DNA of 64,000 nt. Origin: UBA9611 sp965237595. Its GTDB lineage: Bacteria; Chloroflexota; Dehalococcoidia; Lucifugimonadales; UBA3495. Every line of letters begins with the position of its first letter. Within the stretch, counting starts at the first letter, position 1. A program made the translations under genes and the position numbers. The notes below the pieces were generated by a model. That model had not been told where the DNA came from, ran no database searches, and worked only from the letters and a program-made list of their open reading frames with translations. Positions 28,128 to 35,434 of the stretch are shown here, piece after piece. The stretch spans positions 992,001 through 1,056,000 of the forward strand of contig CBDEFY010000007.1 in assembly GCA_965237595.1 (NCBI GenBank), written 5' to 3'.

Positions 28128-28519
28128 ATGGAATACGCCATCAACCACGTTCACATCAGGGCTGTGGACCCCCGGGCATCGGCTTCCTGGTATGAGAGGA
28201 TTTTCAATGCCAAGGTGGTTTCCGAGCGCGAGGTTATGCCGGGCACTATCACTATCGGCATGCAAGTAGGCGGGCCGGTGCGGCTGAACATTTCTTCCCA
28301 ACCTGCGGGGTCCTCCCCCGAAAGGAGCGTCGCCGAGCTAAACCGGCTGGGCCTGGAGCATTTCGGGTTCCACGTCCTAGACCTGGAGTCGGAACTGAGC
28401 GGCTGGAGGCTGCGGGCGTCCGCATCGTCCTGCCGCTGACCGACGTTCCCACCGGGTCCCGGCTGGCCTACATTGAAGGGCCGGACGACGTTCTGATTGA
28501 GTTGGTGCAGTCGGCCTGA
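28128..28519 (+). pseudogene. VOC/glyoxalase-family protein, single frameshift
   Basis: Small metal-binding VOC fold: INHVHIRAVDPRASASWYERIF, EHFGFHVLDLE, then after a shift near 28385-28395 the other frame gives ERLEAAGVRIVLPLTDVP and YIEGPDDVLIELVQ. Metal-ligand positions (His in NHVHI, the Glu in IELVQ) are present across both frames. The ATG at 28128 follows AAGGAG. It is upstream of the ThDP enzyme on the same strand. The reaction is unknown. An otherwise clean reading suggests a recent lesion or an assembly error. Confidence 0.8.
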
Positions 28520-28601
28520 TCCCCAGCGCCGCCTCATCAACGGACCGCAACGGACCGCCTTATCGAATCAATAATAGATATCGGATGGAAGGTTTATTAC
28601 G

Positions 28602-30272
28602 ATGCCTGAAAAGATGACCGGAAAGCAGGCCCTGTTGGAGATGCTAAAAGCGGAGGGCGTGAAGCACATCTTCGGCAACCCAGGCACCAGCGAAGCGCCA
28701 ATCATGGACATGCTGGGCGATTACCCCGAGCTCATATACTTCCTTACGTTGCAGGAGAGCGTCGCCATGGGCATGGGCGAGTCCTACGCCAGGGCCACGG
28801 AGAAACCGGCTTTCGTCAGCCTCCACGTTGACAGCGGGCTGGCCAATGGGATTGCCATAATGTTGGACGCGCTCAACACCGGAACGCCCATGGTCGTCAC
28901 ATCGGCCAATTACGATGCCCGCAAAATCAACGAAACGAAGACCGATCTGGCTGAGCTGGTGCGGCCGGTTACCAAATGGTCGGTTGAGCTCAACCTTCCG
29001 GACCAGATACCAGCCGCCATACGGCGGGCCTTTAACGAGGCAAATAGCCACCCCAAGGGGCCGGTGTATGTGGGCTTTACCGCCAATGCCCTCGAGGGCG
29101 AGGCGGAGATGAACATCGTGCCTTCCAGCAAGGTGCACGACGCCTACCGCCCTGATCCCGCGGGCATCGAAGAGGCGGCGTCCCTGCTGTTGGCCGCGAA
29201 AAGGCCCATGATGATTGTGGGCGACAGAGTCTCTGAGGACCATGCCAACGATCAGGCGGTGGAACTGGCTGAGCTGATGGCACTGCCGGTTTACCAGTCC
29301 CGGGGCGCGGAGGTTTCCTTCCCAACAGCCCATCCCCAATTCTTCGGGAACCATACCCTCAGGGCTGCCAGGAGCAGAGAGGTCCTTGAGGAGATGGACT
29401 TGGTTTTGGCCATCGGGATGGATGCTATGGACGAGCTGTTTTACTGGGGAGACGTTATCTTGGGCCCGGCAACCAAGTTGGTCCACATCGATCCGATCCC
29501 AGGCCGTGTGGGACGGTCGGAACCCACGGATGTGGGTATCATCTCCCACTGTGGTCTGGCCATAGAGGAGTTGGTCCGCTCCATAAAACCCCGTCTCACG
29601 CCAGCCCTGGAGAAAGAGATAGATAGCCGCAAGGCAGAGGTTGTATCAGAGGCGAAAGCGAATCGGAAGGCATTTGACGACGCGGCGGCCGCCAAATGGG
29701 AAAACAAGCCGATGACTCCGGCGAGGATGATGTGGGAGTTGGCCAATGCCATACCGGCCAACGCCATCGTGGTGGATGACTCCATCAGCAACCGCGCCAC
29801 GATGCGCCATTACTTCCAAGGGGAGAAACGGGGCGACCTCCGGGCGTTCCGGGGCCAGTCCATCGGCGGTGGGATTGGCGCGACCATGGGCACCCAGGTC
29901 GCCAACCCAGGCCGGCCGGTGTTCGGCATCATCGGCGACGGCAGCGCCATGATGACCATCCAGGGACTGTGGACGGCGGCCAACGACAAAATCCCTTGTA
30001 TATTCGTCATCTGCAACAACGGGATGTACCGGGTTTTGAAGGTGAACTTCGACGTTTATCAACGGGACATCCTGCAGCAGGAGGAATCGGCCGGAGCGAA
30101 CCTCCCGTATTCGGATTTTCCCACGCCCTTCGACATTTCGGCCATCGCCGCAGGCATGGGCGTCCACGGCGAGCGCATCACCGACCCGGCGGAGATTGCC
30201 CCCGCCGTGAAACGGGCGGTTGCCTCCGGCAAACCGGCCGTGTTGGACATAGTAATTGACGGGTCCCTGTAG
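28602..30272 (+). CDS. ThDP-dependent decarboxylase/synthase (benzoylformate decarboxylase-like)
   Basis: 556 residues in three domains. The Pyr domain has the catalytic Glu52 (LTLQESVAMGMGE) that activates thiamine diphosphate; the middle domain (about 190-330) has PMMIVGDRVSEDHA; the PP domain has the cofactor motif GDGSAMM (about 446) ending in CNNGMYR. Length and order match the acetolactate synthase/benzoylformate decarboxylase family. NPGTSEAP at the N-terminus is common in benzoylformate-decarboxylase-like members. The substrate is likely a 2-oxo acid but not determined. It leads a three-gene set with a 46-residue gene and an AhpD-like protein. Confidence 0.9.
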   Translation: MPEKMTGKQALLEMLKAEGVKHIFGNPGTSEAPIMDMLGDYPELIYFLTLQESVAMGMGESYARATEKPAFVSLHVDSGLANGIAIMLDALNTGTPMVVTSANYDARKINETKTDLAELVRPVTKWSVELNLPDQIPAAIRRAFNEANSHPKGPVYVGFTANALEGEAEMNIVPSSKVHDAYRPDPAGIEEAASLLLAAKRPMMIVGDRVSEDHANDQAVELAELMALPVYQSRGAEVSFPTAHPQFFGNHTLRAARSREVLEEMDLVLAIGMDAMDELFYWGDVILGPATKLVHIDPIPGRVGRSEPTDVGIISHCGLAIEELVRSIKPRLTPALEKEIDSRKAEVVSEAKANRKAFDDAAAAKWENKPMTPARMMWELANAIPANAIVVDDSISNRATMRHYFQGEKRGDLRAFRGQSIGGGIGATMGTQVANPGRPVFGIIGDGSAMMTIQGLWTAANDKIPCIFVICNNGMYRVLKVNFDVYQRDILQQEESAGANLPYSDFPTPFDISAIAAGMGVHGERITDPAEIAPAVKRAVASGKPAVLDIVIDGSL

Positions 30273-30284
30273 ACGGAGGGCGGA

Positions 30285-30425
30285 TTGGACATATTTGAGA
30301 CCATCGTGGCCAAAGCGGCCGGAATCGCCGGGGCGGATATCGTCCGGCTCTCGGAGTTGATTTCTTTCCTAAGCTATCAGATACGGGTTGTCGCTGGCCT
30401 GAGGCTGATGGCGGAAGTGGCATGA
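30285..30425 (+). CDS. 46-residue protein coupled to the AhpD-like gene
   Basis: Starts at TTG 30285 behind GGAGGG and reads LDIFETIVAKAAGIAGADIV, then RLSELISFLSYQIRVVAGLRLM and EVA. The stop TGA overlaps the next ATG as ATGA, a clear sign of coupled translation. The sequence resembles the short helical segment that accompanies or ends carboxymuconolactone decarboxylase-like proteins (…ISFVSYQVRVVAGL…). It is probably a small partner or a split-off domain of its downstream neighbour. It has no ATG start, so it is easy to miss. Confidence 0.6.
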   Translation: MDIFETIVAKAAGIAGADIVRLSELISFLSYQIRVVAGLRLMAEVA

Positions 30426-31027
30426 GCAACCCGATAAAGGAATTCACCACTGCCGTTCCGTTCTGGAAACCCCGGATAACGCCGGTTGAACTGGAGAAGG
30501 CCAACGGCGAGCAACTGGAGGCAATGAAGGTGACGGTCTCCAATACTGCTATTGGAGAATATACTTTGGTGCTGGCCCATGACCCCGAGACGCTGAAAGA
30601 GCGGACACCTCTCTTCAACGGCATCATGTACAGCCAGGGCGGAATGTCCCGTTCGGAAACGGAGTTGGGCGCGGTGGCCGCTTCGATGGTCAACAGGTGC
30701 ATCTACTGTGCCGCGGTCCATTCCAACCGGTACAACCGATTGACCAAAGATGAGACCGTCATGGAGAGCGTCTTTGCATCCACTAGAAGCGCGGATGGTG
30801 GAGACCCTGGTGAAGATGCCGGCATCGGCCCCCGCCAAAAGGCCATACTGAATTTCGCGACCAAGCTTTCAAAGTGCCCGTCCGAGGCCGGCGAAGAGGA
30901 CGTGAAACGTCTGGTGGAGAATGGACTGGGCATGGACGAAGTGCTGGACTTGGTGTTGACAGCGTCACTGTTCGGTTGGGCCAACCGGTTGATGCATGTG
31001 TTGGGTGACCCCATACCCCAGGAGTAG
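30422..31027 (+). CDS. AhpD-like (carboxymuconolactone decarboxylase family) protein
   Basis: 201-residue all-helical protein with the AhpD core motif: SMVNRCIYCAAVHSNRY contains a redox CxxC (Cys92, Cys95) and the following His, and ELGAVAASMVN precedes it. These proteins act as peroxidase partners or decarboxylase-like enzymes in the cytosol. It overlaps the upstream 46-residue gene by four bases and follows the ThDP enzyme, so it may detoxify or process that enzyme's product; this is inference. No lesion. Confidence 0.88.
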   Translation: MSNPIKEFTTAVPFWKPRITPVELEKANGEQLEAMKVTVSNTAIGEYTLVLAHDPETLKERTPLFNGIMYSQGGMSRSETELGAVAASMVNRCIYCAAVHSNRYNRLTKDETVMESVFASTRSADGGDPGEDAGIGPRQKAILNFATKLSKCPSEAGEEDVKRLVENGLGMDEVLDLVLTASLFGWANRLMHVLGDPIPQE

Positions 31028-31143
31028 TCCAGCCCTTTCGCTAGGCCGAAAATCGGGATGGTAAACTAGTCCCGCCCGCTTCCCCAGGCCAATCTCCCTC
31101 AGGACGCTGCTGGCGCATGTCCAATTTCTCCGGCGGTACATTC

Positions 31144-31220
31144 GGCGCGAAGCCCCGCGAAGTTCAAGACGGCAGACCCCGGTGGAGCATGCCGTCTTGA
31201 GCTTCGCGGGGCTTCGCGCC
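31144..31220. repeat. 30-bp near-perfect inverted repeat over the MFS gene start
   Basis: The left arm 31144-31173 (GGCGCGAAGCCCCGCGAAGT...) and right arm 31191-31220 match at 29 of 30 positions, with a 17-base spacer that contains the GTG start and its upstream bases. In RNA this would be a very stable hairpin with the start codon in the loop. The right arm encodes residues 4-13 of the carrier. Confidence 0.85.
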
Positions 31221-32525
31221 CGGTTGGCCCAGCGGTTGCCCTTCTACTACGGCTGGGTGATATTGGCTGTCACTTCCGTGCCGAGCTTCGGCGCGCGGCC
31301 GGTGATGGCTGTCGCCACCCTTTCCGTCTTCGTGGTGCCCATGACCGACGAGTTCGGCTGGTCGCGGGGTCAGTTCTCCGGCGCCGTCAGCTTGGGGGCA
31401 CTTTTCGGGCTCATTGTTTCACCCTTGGCCGGAAGACTGGTGGACCGGTACGGCTCCGGGGCGATGCTTTCGGCATGTTCAGCCGTGGTGGGATCGTGCG
31501 CCATCGGGCTCGCCTTTATCTCCCAAGTCTGGTCCTTCTACGCGCTATATGTTCCGGGCAGGGCGGTGTTCTCCAGCCCCCTGGAACTGGGCACTTCCAC
31601 GGCGGTCAGCAACTGGTTCATTCGCCGCAGGCCCATGGCGCTGGCCTCCATGGGGATTATCCAAGGCATCGGCCTTACCATATTCCCGCTTCTCGCCCAG
31701 GTCTTGATTAACGGCTGGGGCTGGCAGACGGCGTGGCTGGCCTTGGGCCTCTTCACCCTCGGCTCGGGCATCGCCCCGGCGCTGTTACTGATGGCGCGGC
31801 GTCCCGAGGATATGGGTCTGGAGCCCGACCCGGAGAAAGGCGGTCAGGCCGTTTCCGTCGGCGAAACGCCAATCCAGCAGCGGCGCGCTCCCCCCCGGTA
31901 CGCCGAATCTGACTACACGGTCCGGCAGGCGTTGGCGACCAGGGCCTTCTGGATATTGGCCCTGTTCTCGGTGTTCGGCTACGTGGTCCAGGCCGGGGTC
32001 AGCCTGCATCAGGTGCCCCATTACATCGGCCAGGGCGTGCCCACCCACCTGGCGGCGTTGACCGCCAGCACCTTCGCCTTTGGACAGGTGCCCGGAGGGT
32101 TCTTCTGGGCGGCTTTGGCCCGGCATGTCCCGCTCAGGTTTTTGCTGTCGGCGGCGGCAGCCACCATGACCGTCGGCGCCATCGGCACCGGGTTCAGCAG
32201 CTCACTATCCACGGGAATACCCATGGGGTTTCTGCTGGGGTTTGGCGTTGGCGGCTTGCATCTGATATTGCGGCTCACCTGGGCCGACTACTACGGACGG
32301 GTACACCTGGGGAGCATCCGGGGACTGACACTGCCCGCTCAGATCGGCGGCCAAGCATTAGGGCCGGTAATCGCCGGGTTCATGTTCGACGCAACGGGCG
32401 GATACAAAACGCCGTTCACAATATTCGGAATCATAGTGGCCATCGCCGCAGTTATGGTCCTGACCGCCACCCCGCCCGGTCCTTTGCAACAGGGAAGGTC
32501 TCGGGCGCAAACTTCGGTTGAGTGA
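31182..32525 (+). CDS. MFS transporter
   Basis: 447-residue integral membrane carrier with about 12 helices, for example YYGWVILAVTSVPSF, GAVSLGALFGLIVSPLAG, FWILALFSVFGYVVQAG and TIFGIIVAIAAVMVLTA. The loop motif GRLVDRYGSG between helices 2 and 3 is the MFS signature. It resembles the monocarboxylate/oxalate-type group often found with organic-acid catabolism. GTG 31182 is the first start; residues 4-13 are encoded by one arm of a 30-bp inverted repeat, so the native start may be altered. The substrate is unknown. Confidence 0.88.
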   Translation: MEHAVLSFAGLRARLAQRLPFYYGWVILAVTSVPSFGARPVMAVATLSVFVVPMTDEFGWSRGQFSGAVSLGALFGLIVSPLAGRLVDRYGSGAMLSACSAVVGSCAIGLAFISQVWSFYALYVPGRAVFSSPLELGTSTAVSNWFIRRRPMALASMGIIQGIGLTIFPLLAQVLINGWGWQTAWLALGLFTLGSGIAPALLLMARRPEDMGLEPDPEKGGQAVSVGETPIQQRRAPPRYAESDYTVRQALATRAFWILALFSVFGYVVQAGVSLHQVPHYIGQGVPTHLAALTASTFAFGQVPGGFFWAALARHVPLRFLLSAAAATMTVGAIGTGFSSSLSTGIPMGFLLGFGVGGLHLILRLTWADYYGRVHLGSIRGLTLPAQIGGQALGPVIAGFMFDATGGYKTPFTIFGIIVAIAAVMVLTATPPGPLQQGRSRAQTSVE

Positions 32526-32563
32526 CAGCATTCTGCTCAGGTCAGCGACGGCCCACCAACGCC

Positions 32564-32593
32564 GTAAGGGCACGGCGGTGCCGTGGCCCCTAC
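32564..32593. repeat. Dispersed palindrome, copy 1
   Basis: GTAAGGGCACGGCGGTGCCGTGGCCCCTAC, an imperfect palindrome lying between the convergent MFS carrier and methyltransferase genes. It belongs to the same family as 33844-33881 and 57520-57548. Confidence 0.65.
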
Positions 32594-33291
32594 CGCGCCA
32601 GCGCCTTGCGGCTGAACACGGCAAACATGGGGTCGTCCGGCGGGCTGTTGTCTGCGTTGAGGAAGGTGGCCTGGATGTCTTCGAAGTTCTCCGCCGCCTC
32701 CATGTAGGTGCCCACTAGGTCCACCCGGCCCCGGTCCGTGGAATTGCGCCAGATCAGAACGGCTTTGGTAGGGAACATCCGGTTGGAAAAACTGACTATG
32801 AAGATGCCGCCCGGCCTCAAAATACGATTCACCTGCTTGAAAGTCTCTACGGGCCTGGTTAGATACTGGGCCGAAACGGTGATGAGTACGGCGTCAAAGG
32901 ACTCGTCTTCAAATGGCAGGGCAGAATTGATGTTCACGTTATGAACAACACATTCGTCCAGGTCTGGGTTTTCCTGCATCTCGACCTGGTTCAAGCCCAG
33001 GCCGACCATCCGTTTCTTGGCGTGACCCTCGGGCCAATGGGACCGCCAGCTGCTCATCAGGTCCAGCACTTCGGCGTTTTCCGGGACTTGGTCCTTGAAG
33101 AATTGGGCCACGGCCGCGATGGCCCCTTCGTCGATATGCACCACCAGACGTGGAGTTTCGTAGAAGACGCCGTCGTCCTCTTCGTCCTCCCGCTGGAAAT
33201 ACTCGGGTGAGAACTTAGACTCCGTGGCCGGACCCCCTCGCAGGCATGAATCGGTAGGGGTGATTCGGGCGTGCCCCGGCGGCACCGGCAA
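32590..33291 (-). CDS. Class I SAM-dependent methyltransferase
   Basis: Up to 233 residues with a Rossmann-like methyltransferase core: motif I region AEVLDLMSSWRSHWPEG (atypical, without GxGxG), motif II-like VVHNVNINSALPFEDESFDAVL, and RILRPGGIFIVSFSNRMF. This is the Methyltransf_11 layout; members of this subgroup with VLDLMSSW and SNRMFPTKA are common but uncharacterised. The TTG at 33291 is the upstream limit; the true start may be nearer to FSPEYFQREDE. Its 3' end overlaps a palindromic repeat. Substrate unknown. Confidence 0.8.
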   Translation of the reverse strand: MPVPPGHARITPTDSCLRGGPATESKFSPEYFQREDEEDDGVFYETPRLVVHIDEGAIAAVAQFFKDQVPENAEVLDLMSSWRSHWPEGHAKKRMVGLGLNQVEMQENPDLDECVVHNVNINSALPFEDESFDAVLITVSAQYLTRPVETFKQVNRILRPGGIFIVSFSNRMFPTKAVLIWRNSTDRGRVDLVGTYMEAAENFEDIQATFLNADNSPPDDPMFAVFSRKALAR

Positions 33292-33433
33292 ATTGTATCA
33301 CGGCCACGCGTGGCATCTCCATGTGGAGTTGCCGGCCGAGTGGCGGGCCGGCAGAAAGCGGCTGGTGGTGCGGACAACTAGGGATTACAACCCCCACTCC
33401 CGACGGAAAAAATCCAATCCAGGAGCGATAGCT

Positions 33434-33811
33434 ATGGCGTCGGACAATAAAGAGGAAATGCTAAGACAGGTCGCCCAGAGCCGGGGTTATACGTTGGAGA
33501 TGCACCGGATCATGGCCGAAGTGGACATGGAATGGGTGGGCAAGTACAACCAGTTCATCGAGGCGACCTACACTGGGCAGCGGACGTTGGACCGGAAGAC
33601 CAAGGAACTGCTGCAAGTTGCGGTGGAAGCCGCGCTCAGGGCAGACGTAGACCAGATCCAAGCCCACATCCACGTGGCGCTCCAAGAGGGCGCCACGCCC
33701 ACGGAGGTGCTGGAGGCCATGTAATGCGTAATCATGCCCATGGGCGCGTTGGCCTACCGGCGCGGCCTCCAGGCCTGGTCCGCCGAGACCGGCATCGGGT
33801 TAGAGAAGTAA
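33434..33811 (+). pseudogene. AhpD/CMD-family protein with in-frame TAA
   Basis: ATG 33434 behind AGGAG. It reads MASDNKEEMLRQVAQSRGYT, KTKELLQVAVEAALRADVDQ, HIHVALQEGATPTEVLEAM, then TAA (33722-33724), then in the same frame CVIMPMGALAYRRGLQAW to a natural stop at 33811. This is the carboxymuconolactone decarboxylase fold; relatives continue through the stop position, so it looks like a nonsense mutation removing the last helix (28 residues). No CxxC is present, unlike the gene at 30422. Confidence 0.78.
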
Positions 33812-33843
33812 GGGCATCCCGATGGAATCGCCATGCCCTAATA

Positions 33844-33881
33844 AATCGTAGAGGCACGGCATTGCCGTGCACCTACGATTT
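33844..33881. repeat. Dispersed palindrome, copy 2
   Basis: AATCGTAGAGGCACGGCA / TGCCGTGCACCTACGATT: a long hairpin between convergent genes. Flanking AAAT and TTTT could let it act as a terminator in both directions. It shares the core GGCACGGCnnTGCCGTG with the copies at 32564 and 57520. Confidence 0.7.
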
Positions 33882-34658
33882 TTGCCAGGCGACCTTGTTG
33901 GTCAGGGTGCCGATGTCGTTGATGGAGATGGTGCAAACGTCGCCGTCCTTCATGTTCTCGGTGGCGCCGTCGGTACCCATCCATAGCACGTCGCCGGGTA
34001 CCAGGGTCAGGTACTGGCTCATCTTGCTGATGTAGGTGCGCACGCCGAATATGGCCGTGGCCGCGTCGTACTCGCCAACCACCTGGTCGTTGACCTTGAT
34101 GACCACGTGCAGGTCGTCGGGGTTCAGCCCTGTGACAATCCAGGGTCCCATGGGTTTGAAGGTGTCGGTATTCTTGGCCCGCCACATGGTGCGGTCGTTC
34201 CGCTGCCAGTTGCGCTCGCTCACGTCGTTGCCGATGGTGAACCCGAGCACATAGTCCAAGGCCTGTTCTTCGGTGACGTCGCGGCAGGTCTTTCCAATCA
34301 CCGCCACCAGCTCGCCCTCGTATTGGAGCATCTCGGAGGCGTCCTTGGGCACTACGATGTCGTGGCCGTCGGGCACCAAGGCGTTGACGGCCCGGTAGCC
34401 CACGTCGGCCTGTGTGGGCAGGACCGGCTCTTCGCCGCGCATCTGGGCGGCCCAAGTGACGTGCTCCGGGTAGTTGATTCCGGCGGCGTAGAAGGTTGGA
34501 GGAATCACTGGGACTTCAAGCTTCACCGCGTCCAACTTGTGAGTGTTGGCAGTCTTCTTGTAGCTGTCGAAGGGGCTGCCCTCGACCTCGATTACCGTGT
34601 CGTCCTCAATAATGCCGTAGGAGATGGGTCCTCCGGTGGAGAATCTGCACCATTTCAT
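33873..34658 (-). CDS. Fumarylacetoacetate hydrolase-family protein
   Basis: 261-residue cytosolic enzyme of the FAH superfamily, which hydrolyses or decarboxylates 2-oxo acid-type ring-cleavage products with Mg2+. Metal ligands appear as YEGELVAVIG (Glu-x-Glu) and GNDVSERNWQ (Asp), with FYAAGINYPEHV as the N-terminal family box and WMGTDGATENMKDGD near the end. Start at ATG 34658 (MKWCRFSTGG). It probably belongs to aromatic or organic-acid breakdown together with the oxidoreductases in this window; the exact substrate is unknown. Confidence 0.92.
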   Translation of the reverse strand: MKWCRFSTGGPISYGIIEDDTVIEVEGSPFDSYKKTANTHKLDAVKLEVPVIPPTFYAAGINYPEHVTWAAQMRGEEPVLPTQADVGYRAVNALVPDGHDIVVPKDASEMLQYEGELVAVIGKTCRDVTEEQALDYVLGFTIGNDVSERNWQRNDRTMWRAKNTDTFKPMGPWIVTGLNPDDLHVVIKVNDQVVGEYDAATAIFGVRTYISKMSQYLTLVPGDVLWMGTDGATENMKDGDVCTISINDIGTLTNKVAWQKS

Positions 34659-34853
34659 GCTGTTTCACCTCATGTTCGGCCAAATGCGCTACGGTAGCCC
34701 AGAAAACCCGGCTGAGCCGACGGCGGCCGCGGATTGTCCAGGGCAATTCTACACCGTGCTCCAGCCTGGTCAAGGTGGCAAAATGTAGCCCGCCGGGCCG
34801 CCGTGAGAAAACGAAAGCCCCGGCAAAACGAAAGCCAACAAGGTGGATTAGCC

Positions 34854-35253
34854 ATGCGACTGGAAGGAAAGACGGCCCTCATCACCGGCGCCAGCCGGAG
34901 CATCGCAAGAGGGGTCGCTTTGACCTTTGTTCGCGAGGGCGCCGACCTAGTCCTCAACACCCGCAGCAGCCGCGCCGAGCTGGACGAAGTAGCCGGCAAA
35001 TGCCGGGAACTTGGCGTGAAGACCCCACGGCGATGGCCGACGTCTCCGATGCAGCCAGCGTCTATAAGTATAAGATGGTGGAGGACGGCATCCAGGCGCT
35101 GGGCAAGATTGATATCTTGGTCAGCACCTGAAATCCTTACCGATGGGCCGCCAGCCCACCGTGCAGGACATCGCCAATGCGTGCCTGTTCTTCGCCTCCG
35201 ACGAGTCCGGCTACATCACCGGCGACCGGTTGAACGTCATGGGAGGGCGGTAA
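34854..35253 (+). pseudogene. SDR-family oxidoreductase remnant with internal deletion
   Basis: N-terminal dinucleotide-binding part MRLEGKTALITGASRSIARG with the TGxxxGxG-like loop. A shift near 35022 follows (continuing AMADVSDAASV, GIQALGKIDILVST), then a jump straight to the C-terminal TVQDIANACLFFASDESGYI and TGDRLNVMGG. About 90 residues, including the catalytic YxxxK segment, are missing. The ATG follows no strong ribosome site. Not functional. Confidence 0.8.
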
Positions 35254-35434
35254 ATAGACTAGGCGGCTCAGCCGCGTTTTCTGGGGGCCAGATGATCTCG
35301 AGTTGGCTTTGTTGCTTCTAATGGTTCCGGTGGGGATTCCCCTCCTAATTGTGGTCGTTGTGAAGCTCGCCACATCAAGGTTGGCATGATAAGGTGGCGG
35401 CAACCTCCGTGACAAACGAGCTGAAGAGAAGTCC

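Noticed and set aside
7092..33724. Genome-wide reassignment of TAA or TAG
   Set aside because: Intact genes, including the ACIII block, end normally with these stops, and the interrupting stops are of different kinds. Local mutation is simpler.
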